Origin: Nocardioides sp. PD653-B2
Lineage (GTDB): Bacteria; Actinomycetota; Actinomycetes; Propionibacteriales; Nocardioidaceae
Reading direction: 5' to 3'
Assembly (NCBI RefSeq): GCF_002117935.1
Contig: NZ_BDJE01000036.1
Span: 1-64,000 of the forward strand
DNA: 64,000 nt
Shown: piece after piece, positions 8,709-17,946 of the stretch
Layout: every line of letters starts with the position of its first letter
Position numbering within the stretch: the stretch's first letter is position 1
Made by a program: the position numbers and the translations under genes
The notes under the pieces: model-generated
The model's input: only the letters and a program-made list of their open reading frames with translations
Told to the model about the DNA's origin: nothing
Databases searched by the model: none

Positions 8709-11028
8709 CGCGCACCTTCCGGCCGTCCAGGACAGCGGCGCGCAGGTCGTCGGTCCCGTAGCGGGCCATCAGCTCCTGGTGCGACCAGATCGTGACGGCC
8801 GAGATCCACGGGAAGCAGGTCTTGTTCCCCTCGCCCTTGCCCCGGCCGCCGAACTCGGTGCCCACGAACATCGGGTCGTCGGCCCAGCACCAGCTGATCA
8901 GCACCCCCTCCTCCTGCAGCCCCGGCCGGGCGTAGCCCCAGTCCTTGCCGGGCAGCGCCACGTTCTCGTTGCACGCGTTGAGCAGCAACACGGCGATCTC
9001 GAGGAAGCCCTCGTCGGCGCCGAGGCGGGCCAGCTCGACGAGGTCGGGGACGGCGATGACACCCATCGGGTGCACGTAGCCCGCTCCCGGCGCGTCGCAG
9101 CCCGGCCAGCCCGTGCTGCGGAAGCCCTGCTCGGCCAGCGTCGAGCCCTCCGGGAGCGGGACGTCCCAGAGCCAGACCCAGGAGCACACCAGCCAGGCAC
9201 CGACGGTGGCGCGCTCGAGGTAGGTCCTCTCGCCGGTCGCACGGTGCATCTCCAGCTGGCCCCGGAAGGCGAAGATGATGCTCTCGTGGTCGACCAGCTG
9301 CGGCCGGGCGTACATGCTGTCGTGGATGCCGCCGTTGAACTTCAAGCCCTCGACGAAGGTCGTGTACGCGAAGTCGGTGGCACGACGCGCGACGCCGAGC
9401 CACTCGTCCGCACCGGTGAGGGCGTGCAGCTTCAGCAGGAACGGCACGACGGTGGCCGTCGACGACGTGCGCTGGACGTCGGTCTGGCCGAACCAGAAGT
9501 CGGGCTCGGTGAGGGGTCGGCCCTCGAGGTCGTAGGCGCGGTACCACGCGCCGTCCTCCCGCTGGGCATCCGCGAGGAACCGCGCGAACCGGCCGGCCGC
9601 CTCCAGCCACGCCGGGTGCTCCACCCCCTGGGCGCGTTCCAGCTCGACGGCGAGGAGCAGCGCGTCGTACTCCTCGGCCAGGCAGCGCAGGTAGGTGCCG
9701 TCACGGCCGGCGAGCGCCTCGATGACGGGCCGCAGGTGCTCGTGCAGCGGCCCCATGAGGGTCTCCAGGTCCTCGCCGGGCTCGGCGTACGCCAGCGGCA
9801 GCAGCAGTCCGGTCCACCAGCTGTCGTAGCGCTCCCGGTCCAGGTTGTAGAGGCCGTGGACCAGGCCGCCCGGGTTGCGCAGGGCGTCCTCGACGTAGAA
9901 GTCGACCACCGACAGGGCGCGGAGGCGGTTCTCCTGGGCGTCCTCCCGGTCGACGGCACGCAGGAGACAGCACGCGTTGAGCAGGTTCTGACCGGTGAAG
10001 CCGTACTGGATGACGTTGCTGAGCTGCGTCCCGTCCTGCGGGTGACAGTTGGTGACGAAGCCCGCGGCGGTGGTCGTCGCGGACCTGGCGTAGTACGGCA
10101 GGAGTGCGTCGATGCGCGCGTCCGTGATCACCTGCAACGGCGCCGTGAGCTCCACCGGGCGCGGCCGTAGCTGCGCCACCCGGGCCTGCCAGACGTCGCG
10201 GAGTGCGTCGTGCGGAGTGCTGGCGGGGCGCACGGCCAGGCCGTAGGACACGGTCAGCTGCTCTCCTGGGACCGCCGGCCAGTACGCACCCCACCCCGGC
10301 CGGGTCCGGACGACCAGGGCGTGCGTGCCGTCCGGCTCCACGAACGGGTAGGCGGCGGACAGCCGGCAGCTGCCCGCGGCCACCGGCTCGAGACCCAGGC
10401 TGCCGATGTCGGTGCGCTGCAGGAAGCGGCGCTGGCCGCGGACCCGGTCCGGCGGCGGGTCGAACTCCGGTGGGTCGACGCGGGAGACGGCCCAGGCCAG
10501 CTCGGACCGCGGCTCGTAGGCGAGGATGCTCAGCGCCGAGAGCCGGTCGTCGCGGTAGAACAGCGTCTGCGTGCCGGCGTAGTCGTCGACGTGGTCGCCG
10601 TCGAGGTCGTTGAGGTCGTACATCGCTCCCGGGGCGAAGAAACGGAAGTCCTCGAAGGTCGCGTCCACCGTCGGAAGGACCTCGAGGACGAGGCGCACCC
10701 CCGCGCCGTCGCTCGGAGCCTCGGTCACCGCCAGGCTGCGGTCGACCCGCCACTCGTCGGCTGCCACCCTGCTCCAGGTGTCCTCGACGCGGCAGTGCAC
10801 GCCGTGGTCGGCCCTCACCAGCGCCGTCCCCACGAGCAGGTCGTCGCCGGTGGCGGTGACGTCGTCGTACCCCACCGCGACCCGCCCTTCCGTGGCGTCG
10901 GCGGGGGGCCCAGCAGGGTGCAGGGTGTCGACGACCACCGGCGCGGGCGCCTTGGCCACCGGTGTCTCGTCGAGCAGCCACACCAGACCCCAGCCCGACG
11001 CGCCGCGGTGGGGACGCAGGTCGATCAT
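8695..11028 (-). CDS. Unrecognised ~780-aa protein, paralogue of the upstream gene (putative helical-barrel glycosidase)
   Basis: 777 aa; ATG at 11028 overlaps the upstream stop as ATGA, which fixes the start. It aligns end to end with the neighbour at 11025-13394. Shared blocks are FFAPGAMYDLNDLDGDHVDDY, FVTNCHPQ, IQYGFTGQN, WWTGLLLPLAYAEPG, GGIHDSMYA, GYVHPMGVIAVPDL, KDWGYARPGLQEEGVLISW and GKGEGNKTCFPW. The first ~300 residues look beta-rich; the remainder is rich in aromatic helices, as in (alpha/alpha)6 six-hairpin glycosidases. DLDGDHVDD resembles a calcium loop. No signal peptide. I cannot name the family; the operon context argues for a carbohydrate-active enzyme on imported oligosaccharide. 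Confidence 0.5.
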   Translation of the reverse strand: MIDLRPHRGASGWGLVWLLDETPVAKAPAPVVVDTLHPAGPPADATEGRVAVGYDDVTATGDDLLVGTALVRADHGVHCRVEDTWSRVAADEWRVDRSLAVTEAPSDGAGVRLVLEVLPTVDATFEDFRFFAPGAMYDLNDLDGDHVDDYAGTQTLFYRDDRLSALSILAYEPRSELAWAVSRVDPPEFDPPPDRVRGQRRFLQRTDIGSLGLEPVAAGSCRLSAAYPFVEPDGTHALVVRTRPGWGAYWPAVPGEQLTVSYGLAVRPASTPHDALRDVWQARVAQLRPRPVELTAPLQVITDARIDALLPYYARSATTTAAGFVTNCHPQDGTQLSNVIQYGFTGQNLLNACCLLRAVDREDAQENRLRALSVVDFYVEDALRNPGGLVHGLYNLDRERYDSWWTGLLLPLAYAEPGEDLETLMGPLHEHLRPVIEALAGRDGTYLRCLAEEYDALLLAVELERAQGVEHPAWLEAAGRFARFLADAQREDGAWYRAYDLEGRPLTEPDFWFGQTDVQRTSSTATVVPFLLKLHALTGADEWLGVARRATDFAYTTFVEGLKFNGGIHDSMYARPQLVDHESIIFAFRGQLEMHRATGERTYLERATVGAWLVCSWVWLWDVPLPEGSTLAEQGFRSTGWPGCDAPGAGYVHPMGVIAVPDLVELARLGADEGFLEIAVLLLNACNENVALPGKDWGYARPGLQEEGVLISWCWADDPMFVGTEFGGRGKGEGNKTCFPWISAVTIWSHQELMARYGTDDLRAAVLDGRKVRDEVQ

Positions 11029-13394
11029 CGGCTGCCTGCCGCGGCACTGCCGCCGGTCCAGTCGCCACCCCGGGCCGGCATGCCGGTCTGGGAGCGCACC
11101 TGCTCCATGTCGGCCGACCCGTAGCGGTCCACGAGCTTCCAGTAGCACGACATCGCCACCGCGGGGATCCACGGGAAGCAGGTCTTGTTGCCCTCGCCCT
11201 TGCCCCGGTCGCCGAAGGCCGTGTCCTCGAAGATGGGGTCGTCACCGAGCCACCAGCTGATCAGGTACCCCTCCTCCTGGAGGCCCGGGGACGCGTATCC
11301 CCAGTCCTTCCCAGGTACGGCGACCGTCTGGTTGCAGCCGTGGAGCAGCAGCTCGGCGACGTCGACCATCGACGGGTCCTCGGCGAGGCCTGCGATCTCG
11401 ATGAGCTCCGGCACGGCGATCACCTCGAACGGGTGCACGTACCCCGTCGCACAGGTGTCGCAGGCGCCGATCCCCGTCGAGCGGAAGCCGTGCTGCGCCA
11501 GCGTGCTCGTGCTCGGCAGCGGGACGTCCCACAGCCAGGTCCAGGTCGCGAACAGTCGGGCCGCTCGGATGGCGCCCACCCGGAAGTACTCACCGCCGAC
11601 GGCACGGTAGAGCTCCAGCAGCCCGAGCATCGGGTAGAGGATTCCCTCGTTGTCGATGAGCTGGCCCTTGGCGTAGATCGGGTCGTGGATGCCGCCGTTG
11701 AACCGCACCGGGTCGACGAGGCGCTCGCGCACGAAGTGCCCCGCGCGCACGGCGGCGGCCAGGAACCTCTCGTCGCCGGTCAGCTCGGTCAGCTTCACCA
11801 GCGTGGGGATCGGCGTCGAGCTGGACGACTTCTGCTCGTACGGGGTCGTGCCGAACCAGATCTCGGGCTGGGTGAGCGGCTTGCCCTCGTGGTCGTACGC
11901 CCGGTACCACGACCCGTCGGGCTCCTGGACCCGCAGGAGGAACTCGCCGTACCGACGCACGGCCGCCAGCCACTCCTGGTGCTCGCGCCCGCGGTCGCGC
12001 TCGAGCTCGTAGCCGAGGAGAACCCCGAAGGCGCTCTCGGACATGCAGCGCAGGTAGGAGCCCTGGAGCTGCTGGAGCTGGGGGATCTCCTTCTCCCACT
12101 TCTTGTAGATCGGCCCCATGAGCTCCTCGAGGTCTCCCCCCGGCTCGGCGTACGCGAGCGGGAGCAGGAGCCCCGTCCACCAGCAGTCCATCTTCTGCTT
12201 CGGGGCGTTGTAGAGGTCATAGAACATCCCCGGCTCCGCGAGGTGCCCCTTGTCCACGAAGAAGTCCAGGGCCCGGACGCCGTGCGCCGTCCACTCGTCC
12301 TCGCCGAACCGCATCATGAGGTAGGCGTTGAGGGTGTTCTGCCCGGTGAAGCCGTACTGGATGATGTCGGCGAGCTGCTCGCCGACCTGCGGGTGGCAGT
12401 TCAAGACGTAGCCGGCCGGCGCGTTGGGGTCGACCGAGGCATCCGTCTCGAGGTAGTAGTGGTCGAGGGACTCCGCGCGCAGGCGCGTGATCTCGTCCAG
12501 CGACGCCGGGAGCTCGACCGGCACGGGCCTCAGGTCCGCGACGCGGCGCCGGAAGCTGCCCCACATGGCCTCGTGGAAGTCCGGGTACGGCTCCGCCCGG
12601 AGCTGGTAGGAGACCTCGAACGGGTGCTCGGAGGTCACCGGCCACATCGCCTCCCACGCCGGTCGCTCGACGAGCAGGAGCGCATGCGTGGACTCCCCCT
12701 CGTCGAAGGGGTAGCAGGCGTCGAGGAGCAGCTGCGGCATCGTGTCGTCCACCGGCTCGTAGCCGATGCTCCCGATGTCGCCGTCGTGGAGGAACAGGCG
12801 CTCCTTGTCGGGACGGTGCGGCAGCTCGTCCCACTCCGGGACATCGGCCCGGATGAGCGTCAGCGCGACGCCCCGCTTCTCGTGGTAGGCGGTGAAGCTG
12901 AGCGCGTTGAGGCGATCATCGCGGAACCGCATCTTCAGGCCCGGCAGGTAGTCGTCGACGCCGTCCTCGTCGAGGTCGTTCTTGTCGTAGACGGCGGAAG
13001 GAGCGAAGAAGCGGAAGTCCGCGAGGCGCCCGCCTTCGGGGAACGGGGTCGCGGCACGCAGCCGGAGCCGGACCCCCTCGGGGCCGCCGTCGCCCTCGAC
13101 CGCCAGGGTGCGGTCGACCTGCCAGGTGTCGTCATCGGCTCGGGACCACCGGTCGCGGACTCGCGCCTGCGCGGACCCTCCGACCGGTACGGAGCAGGAC
13201 GCCTGCAGGACCTCTCCGTCCCACTCGGCGTGCTCGTACCCCGCCTCGTGACGCGTCACCTGCTCGGCGCCCGCGGACCACGTCTCGAGGACCACGGGTG
13301 TCGGGATGCGCAACACCTCCTCGTCCCTCGCACCGCGGAGGCTCAGTGTCAGGGCGACACCGTCGGACGAGTCGTGGTGGGTGAGGTGCAGCAT
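11025..13394 (-). CDS. Unrecognised ~790-aa protein with calcium-loop motif (putative helical-barrel glycosidase)
   Basis: 789 aa, starting at ATG 13394 with a strong AAGGAG six bases upstream. Tandem paralogue of the next gene. It has an N-terminal beta-rich part containing D140-L-D-E-D-G-V-D-D148, a DxDxDGxxD loop of the kind that binds calcium. A helical C-terminal part follows with LNCHPQ, IQYGFTGQN, CWWTGLLLPLAYAEPG, FRSTGIGACDTCATGYVHPFEVIAVPELIE and KDWGYASPGLQEEGYLISWW. No signal peptide, hence cytoplasmic. It sits directly after the permease genes and before its paralogue, a GH31 and a GH43 gene. Enzymatic function is inferred from neighbours and aromatic-rich conserved blocks only; no family was recognised. 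Confidence 0.5.
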   Translation of the reverse strand: MLHLTHHDSSDGVALTLSLRGARDEEVLRIPTPVVLETWSAGAEQVTRHEAGYEHAEWDGEVLQASCSVPVGGSAQARVRDRWSRADDDTWQVDRTLAVEGDGGPEGVRLRLRAATPFPEGGRLADFRFFAPSAVYDKNDLDEDGVDDYLPGLKMRFRDDRLNALSFTAYHEKRGVALTLIRADVPEWDELPHRPDKERLFLHDGDIGSIGYEPVDDTMPQLLLDACYPFDEGESTHALLLVERPAWEAMWPVTSEHPFEVSYQLRAEPYPDFHEAMWGSFRRRVADLRPVPVELPASLDEITRLRAESLDHYYLETDASVDPNAPAGYVLNCHPQVGEQLADIIQYGFTGQNTLNAYLMMRFGEDEWTAHGVRALDFFVDKGHLAEPGMFYDLYNAPKQKMDCWWTGLLLPLAYAEPGGDLEELMGPIYKKWEKEIPQLQQLQGSYLRCMSESAFGVLLGYELERDRGREHQEWLAAVRRYGEFLLRVQEPDGSWYRAYDHEGKPLTQPEIWFGTTPYEQKSSSSTPIPTLVKLTELTGDERFLAAAVRAGHFVRERLVDPVRFNGGIHDPIYAKGQLIDNEGILYPMLGLLELYRAVGGEYFRVGAIRAARLFATWTWLWDVPLPSTSTLAQHGFRSTGIGACDTCATGYVHPFEVIAVPELIEIAGLAEDPSMVDVAELLLHGCNQTVAVPGKDWGYASPGLQEEGYLISWWLGDDPIFEDTAFGDRGKGEGNKTCFPWIPAVAMSCYWKLVDRYGSADMEQVRSQTGMPARGGDWTGGSAAAGSR

Positions 13395-13444
13395 CAATGC
13401 TCCTTCGAAGTGGCGGTGGTGGGGGAGGTGCGGGCTGTGGGTGT

Positions 13445-14266
13445 TCAGCCGGTCGAACCGCCGACAGCGAGGCCCTTCTTGAGGCCTCGCTGGGCGAGGA
13501 AGGTGAAGGCCAGGACCGGCAGCACGTAGAGGGATGCGCCGGCGGTCACCGGACCGAAGTCGAAGCCCACGCTGGTGATCCCGCTGGCGAGCCCCACGGG
13601 CACGGTCTGTGCCTCGGGGCTGCGGGTGAGGGCGAGAGCGAAGATGAACTCGTTCCACGCGGTGATGAAGCTCAGCGACGCCGCCACGCTCACCGCCGGC
13701 AGTGAGATGGGGAGCGCGATCCGCGTGAAGATCGCAAACGGCCCGAGCCCGTCGACCTCCGCAGCCTCCACGATCTCCCCCGGGATCTCCCGGAAGAAGC
13801 CCTCGAGGATCCAGACGATCAAGGGCAGCTCGATCGAGACGTAGGTGATGATCAGCGCCCACGGGGTGTCGAGCAGGTTCGCCGACTTCATGAACAGGAA
13901 GTACGGGATCATCAAGGTGACCGGGGGGAACATGCGGGTGGCGACGATGACGCCGAAGAGCACCCCACTGAGCCGGTAGCGGAACCGCGCGAAGCCGTAG
14001 GCCGCGGGCGCCCCGAGGACGAGCGCGATCACCGTGCTGGTCGTCGACACCACCAGGCTGTTGCGGAAGTAGGACAGGAAGTTCCCGCTCAGCGTGACCC
14101 GGTACTGGCTGAGGGTCGGCGGGTCGGGCAGGAGGGTCGGCGGGATCGAGAGCAGGTCGCGGTCGTACTTGAACGACATCAGCGCGGTCCACGTGAACGG
14201 TGCGAGCACGTAGAGCGCGATCAGGACGAGCACGCCGTAGGTGAGGAACTTGCGACCGATGGCCAT
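13445..14266 (-). CDS. Carbohydrate ABC transporter permease, MalG/CUT1 type
   Basis: 273 aa integral membrane protein with about six transmembrane helices. The cytoplasmic EAA loop, which docks the ATPase subunit, is visible as EIVEAAEVDGLGPFAIFTRIALP. It opens with MAIGRKFLTYGVLVLIALYVLAPF. It lies one base after the partner permease gene and 50 bp before the 789-aa gene. With the upstream permease and binding lipoprotein it forms the membrane part of an oligosaccharide importer. No ATP-binding subunit is encoded nearby, so a shared MsmK-like ATPase elsewhere is expected. Confidence 0.9.
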   Translation of the reverse strand: MAIGRKFLTYGVLVLIALYVLAPFTWTALMSFKYDRDLLSIPPTLLPDPPTLSQYRVTLSGNFLSYFRNSLVVSTTSTVIALVLGAPAAYGFARFRYRLSGVLFGVIVATRMFPPVTLMIPYFLFMKSANLLDTPWALIITYVSIELPLIVWILEGFFREIPGEIVEAAEVDGLGPFAIFTRIALPISLPAVSVAASLSFITAWNEFIFALALTRSPEAQTVPVGLASGITSVGFDFGPVTAGASLYVLPVLAFTFLAQRGLKKGLAVGGSTG

Positions 14267-14267
14267 G

Positions 14268-15248
14268 TCAGGAGTCCTCTCGAGTGCGCAGCAACCGGAA
14301 GGCGACGAAGCTCAGCACCGCCACCAGGACCACGAGCACGAACGACGCCGCGGCGCCACCGGCGAAGTCGGCCCGCACGAAGGTCTGCCGGTAGATGAAG
14401 TTCGTGAGGACGTCGGTGGAGCGACCGGGCCCACCACCGGTGAGGTTGTAGACGAGGTCGAACATCCGGAACGCGTCGGCCATCCGGATCACGATGATGA
14501 TCAGGAGCGCGGGGCGCAGCATCGGCAGGAGGATGTAGCGGAGGATCTGGAAGGACCCGGCGCCGTCGATCCGGGCCGCCTCGAACGGGTCCTTGGGGAG
14601 GTTGCTCATCGCGGCGAGGAAGACGAGGACGACGAACGGCGTGGCCAGCCAGAGGTTGGACAGCAGGATCGCGATGCGGGCGAAGTTGGCATCGACGAAC
14701 CACAGCGGCGCCGTGACCCCGACCCGCTGCAGGATCGCGTCGATGGCGCCGTAGTCGTCCGCGAACAGGAAACGGAACTGCAGGCCGGCCACGCTGGGCG
14801 CCATCATCAGGGGCAGGGTCACGATGAGCCGGAAGACGCTCATCCCCCGCAGGTTCTGGTTGATGAGCAGCGCGATCGCGAGGCCCACCACGATCTCCAG
14901 CACCAGCGTCGTCACCACGAAGGCCACCGTCAGGAACAGGGCGTTGACGAACTCGGAGGAGTCGGCCAGCTCGCGGTAGTTCTCGAGCCCGACGTAGCCC
15001 TCCTGGCTGTCGGGTCGCAGCAGGTCGAACGACCGGAAGCTGAGGTTGAGGCTGTAGACCATGGGATAGCCGACGATGGCTGCCACCGCGAGCAGCGCCG
15101 GCAACGTGAACAGCACCCCGGTGGCGTGGCGCCGGCGGGCCGCCGCCCGGCGGCCCCGGCCCGCCGGGCGACCCCGGTCCGCCGGTGCGGCGGACCGGGG
15201 CACCCGGGCCTCGGAGACGTGCGGAGTAGATCCAGAGCCGTGGGTCAC
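14268..15248 (-). CDS. Carbohydrate ABC transporter permease, MalF/UgpA type
   Basis: 326 aa. A basic, alanine/arginine-rich cytoplasmic N-terminus (about residues 1-42) precedes six predicted membrane helices beginning GVLFTLPALLAVAAIVGYPMVYSLNLSF. The EAA loop is FEAARIDGAGSFQILRYILLP. It is the second gene of the operon, 13 bp after the binding-protein gene and 1 bp before the partner permease gene. Start ATG at 15248. CUT1 permeases of this type carry di- and oligosaccharides. Confidence 0.9.
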   Translation of the reverse strand: MTHGSGSTPHVSEARVPRSAAPADRGRPAGRGRRAAARRRHATGVLFTLPALLAVAAIVGYPMVYSLNLSFRSFDLLRPDSQEGYVGLENYRELADSSEFVNALFLTVAFVVTTLVLEIVVGLAIALLINQNLRGMSVFRLIVTLPLMMAPSVAGLQFRFLFADDYGAIDAILQRVGVTAPLWFVDANFARIAILLSNLWLATPFVVLVFLAAMSNLPKDPFEAARIDGAGSFQILRYILLPMLRPALLIIIVIRMADAFRMFDLVYNLTGGGPGRSTDVLTNFIYRQTFVRADFAGGAAASFVLVVLVAVLSFVAFRLLRTREDS

Positions 15249-15261
15249 GATCGCCGTGGCC

Positions 15262-16608
15262 CTATCCGGCGACGATCTTCTCGATGTCGGCCTGGGCCGC
15301 GCTCAGCTCGTCTGCGGGCGAGTTCTGGCGCGTCATCACGTTGTTGAGGGCGAGCGACACCCGGTTGTGGATGTCCGGCCACTTGGGGTGCGACGGGATC
15401 GTCTCGCTCTGCGCGACGGACTGCGTCATCACGGTGATCGCGTCGGCGGTCGCCTTCGAGATCCCCGCGTCCTCGCTGATCGCCTGGGACACCGACTGGC
15501 GCGGGACCGGGTTGACGAAGGTCTGCCCCAGCTTCTTGGACATGTCCGGGCTCGCCGCCCACTTCACGAACTCGAACGCCGCGTCCTTCTTCTTCGACCC
15601 GGCGGCGATCAGGTAGCCCCAGGAGAAGACCTCGGCACACTGCTTGACCTTGCCGGGCTGCAGGGCGACCGCGTACTCGTCGACGACCTTGGACTGCGAC
15701 TCGTCGGCGCCGAGCCCGAAGATGTAGGGCCAGTTCGGGCAGGTCGCCAGCTTGCCCTGCAGGAACAGGTTGCCGGTGTCGCCGTTGTCGAACCCGGCAG
15801 CTCCCGGCGGACTGGTCTTGTCGTCGTACTGGACCGTCAGCATGTACTCGAAGGCGTCCAGAGCGGGCTGGTCGTTGAACGTGACGTTCCCGTCGGCGTC
15901 GAGGACTCGTCCGCCGGCCTGCTGCAGGATGTCCATGAACTTCGCTCCGGGCTCGATCCCGTTCTTGCCCTCCATCACCGTCCCGTATATGTCGGCCGAG
16001 GCGTCGGTGAGGGCCTTGGCCGCCACCCGGTACTCGTCCCAGGTGGTCGGCGGGGCCGAGATCCCGGCCTGCTGGAACAGGTCGGTGCGGTAGTAGAGGA
16101 CCGAGTTGTGGACGATGTACGGGAGGCCGTACAGCGTGTCGTCGACGGTGAGCGTCTCGAGCCCGACGGGCAGGAAGTCGTCGAGGTCACCGGAATCCAC
16201 GTAGTCGGCGAGCGGCTCGAGGTAGCCGGCCGTCGCGAACTCCGCGACCCAGGGCTGGTCGCCCTGGAAGACGTCGATGACACCGCCACCGCCGATCGAC
16301 TCGGTGAGGAACCGCTCGTGCATGTTGTCGTGCGGCACCTCCACCCACTTGACGGCGATGCCCGTCTCCTTCTCGAACGCAGCGGCGTTCTTCTTGTGGA
16401 AGTCGGTGTAGGGGGAGCCCTGCTCCGCCCCGACCGTGATCGAGTCACCGCCACCGCCTCCGCCTCCCGAGTCACTCCCGGAGCCGCATGCGGCGAGGAG
16501 GCTGCTGCCTCCCACCGCGGCACCCGCGAGCAGACCCGTGTTGACGAGGAAGTTGCGACGGCCGAGGGGCCGAGTCCCCCATCGCGGTCCCTGATTGATG
16601 CCTGGCAT
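15262..16608 (-). CDS. Extracellular sugar-binding lipoprotein of ABC transporter 1
   Basis: 448 aa; ATG at 16608 is chosen for the AAAGGAGAG just upstream. The N-terminus LGRRNFLVNTGLLAGAAVGGSSLLAAC has a twin-arginine motif (R17-R18) and a lipobox with C41, so it is probably a Tat-exported lipoprotein. A glycine-rich linker follows. The mature part is a family-1 (MalE-like) binding protein, with HKKNAAAFEKETGIAVKWVEVP early and the typical DKTSPPGAAGFDNGDTGNLFLQGKLAT later. It heads the seven-gene operon and should define substrate choice, predicted to be an arabinose/xylose-containing oligosaccharide. A good promoter and an operator-like palindrome lie upstream. Confidence 0.88.
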   Translation of the reverse strand: MPGINQGPRWGTRPLGRRNFLVNTGLLAGAAVGGSSLLAACGSGSDSGGGGGGGDSITVGAEQGSPYTDFHKKNAAAFEKETGIAVKWVEVPHDNMHERFLTESIGGGGVIDVFQGDQPWVAEFATAGYLEPLADYVDSGDLDDFLPVGLETLTVDDTLYGLPYIVHNSVLYYRTDLFQQAGISAPPTTWDEYRVAAKALTDASADIYGTVMEGKNGIEPGAKFMDILQQAGGRVLDADGNVTFNDQPALDAFEYMLTVQYDDKTSPPGAAGFDNGDTGNLFLQGKLATCPNWPYIFGLGADESQSKVVDEYAVALQPGKVKQCAEVFSWGYLIAAGSKKKDAAFEFVKWAASPDMSKKLGQTFVNPVPRQSVSQAISEDAGISKATADAITVMTQSVAQSETIPSHPKWPDIHNRVSLALNNVMTRQNSPADELSAAQADIEKIVAG

Positions 16609-16704
16609 GCCCACTCTCCTTTCGACCCTCTGGCCCCGTTCGGAACGGTCCCGGCGGCGGCCTCGGCGAGGCGTGGTCGGGGCGTGACCCCGACGTCGTG
16701 TGAC

Positions 16705-16755
16705 TTGTGCCACAACGATGGGATCGAATGTAGGCATACGAATTCACGCCGTCAA
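16705..16755 (-). promoter_or_regulatory. Promoter and operator of the transporter-1/hydrolase operon
   Basis: On the minus strand TTGACG (16755-16750) and TACATT (16732-16727) are separated by exactly 17 bp, a near-consensus sigma-A promoter. Downstream of the -10, around the transcript start, is an 11-bp palindrome TTGTGGCACAA (16715-16705), well placed for a repressor. The adjacent divergent LacI gene starts 99 bp from the -35 and is the likely partner. A weak -10-like TAGAGT at 16790-16795 on the plus strand may serve the LacI gene. Confidence 0.65.
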
Positions 16756-16854
16756 CACCTGACTGTTCCGGCACCCGCACACGGCCGCGTAGAGTGGCGG
16801 CCGGCGGCGCACTCCACGCCTGCCGGCACCATTCTTCGAAGGGGAAAGCGCCAC

Positions 16855-17946
16855 GTGAGCAACCGTGCTCGGCCCTCCTCACCTGCCGACCGGCCGGTGA
16901 CGATGAAGGACGTGGCCCGCGCCGCAGGCGTCTCGCAGAGCACGGTGTCTCGCATCCTGAGTGGCACTCCCCTGCCGCTCTCGATCTCGGACGCCACCCG
17001 GGGTCGGGTGCACGCCGCGGCACGATCGCTCGGCTACCGGCCGAACCCGTTCGCCCGCGCACTGCGGGGTGCGCCCTCGATGCTGCTCGGCGCGATCGTC
17101 CGCGACATCACCGACCCGTTCCTGGCCGCCGCGACCGAGGCCCTGTCGCTCGACGCCAGGCGACTCGGCTACAACATCGTGCTGGGTCTCGCCCACGGCA
17201 GCGCGACCGAGGCGCTCGAGCTGGCCGCCGTCCTCGAGGCACGCCAGTGCGACGCCATCGTGATCCTCGGCGACATGCAGCACCAGCCCCAGCTGCTCGA
17301 CGACCTGCGGGCCGCCGAGGTGCCGGTCATCGCCCTGTGGCAGGGCTCGGAGCTCCAGGACATCTCGGCAGTCAACGTCGACAACGCCAAGGGAGTGGCC
17401 GCAGCCGTCCAGCACCTGCAGGACCTCGGCCACGAGCAGATCGCGTTCATCAGCAGCCAGCTGCTCGGCGACATCCGCGAACGGCAGGCCGCCTATGTCG
17501 CGGCCGTCGGACCGGTCCCCGAGGGCTATCTCCAGCACGTGGCGAACTCGCCGGCCGGCGGCGCCGACGCGCTCGCCGCGATGCTCCGCCTGCCCGAGCC
17601 GCCGACTGCGGTGATCGCCTCCACCGACGTGGTCGCGATGGGCGTCCTCCACGCCGCCGCCGAGCACGGCCTGACCGTTCCGGACGACCTGTCCGTGGTG
17701 GGCTTCGACGACATCCCCCTGGCCCGCTTCTGCGTACCGGCGCTGACGACCGTGCGCATGCCGACCACCGAGATGGTCGCGGCGGCCGCCGGCCTCGTCG
17801 CCGAAGCGCTGGACCGGGGCCGCGAGCAGAGCTCACCCGTGGTCCGGCTGTTCGACCCCGAGCTCGTCATCCGCAAGTCGTCGGCGCCACCGCCGGCCCG
17901 ACGCCGACCCGCCGCTCTCGACGGGCGGCCGTGGGAAGCCCGTTGA
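16855..17946 (+). CDS. LacI family transcriptional regulator 1
   Basis: 363 aa from GTG 16855, with GAAGGGG upstream; the much longer frame further left is not coding. HTH: TMKDVARAAGVSQSTVSRILSGTPLPLSISDATRGRVHAAARSLGYRPN, followed by the hinge and a periplasmic-binding-protein-like effector domain (LLGAIVRDITDPF ... VVGFDDIPLARFCVPALTTVRMP). It is probably a sugar-responsive repressor. It is divergent from the transporter-1 operon and upstream of the GH127 gene. Its stop codon overlaps the -35 of the GH127 promoter. It could bind either the TTGTGGCACAA site or the TGTTAACG-type sites nearby. Confidence 0.9.
   Translation: MSNRARPSSPADRPVTMKDVARAAGVSQSTVSRILSGTPLPLSISDATRGRVHAAARSLGYRPNPFARALRGAPSMLLGAIVRDITDPFLAAATEALSLDARRLGYNIVLGLAHGSATEALELAAVLEARQCDAIVILGDMQHQPQLLDDLRAAEVPVIALWQGSELQDISAVNVDNAKGVAAAVQHLQDLGHEQIAFISSQLLGDIRERQAAYVAAVGPVPEGYLQHVANSPAGGADALAAMLRLPEPPTAVIASTDVVAMGVLHAAAEHGLTVPDDLSVVGFDDIPLARFCVPALTTVRMPTTEMVAAAAGLVAEALDRGREQSSPVVRLFDPELVIRKSSAPPPARRRPAALDGRPWEAR

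Noticed and set aside
8709-11172. Long extended starts for the 777-aa, GH43, PAP2, esterase and permease-adjacent frames
   Set aside because: The extra N-terminal residues are Arg/Pro/Ala-rich antisense or out-of-family sequence; 4-bp overlaps, Shine-Dalgarno sites or family alignments place the starts later.
15076-16854. A long N-terminal extension of the LacI 1 frame (956 codons in total)
   Set aside because: It runs antisense through the binding-protein gene, and a GTG with GAAGGGG sits exactly before the HTH domain at 16855.
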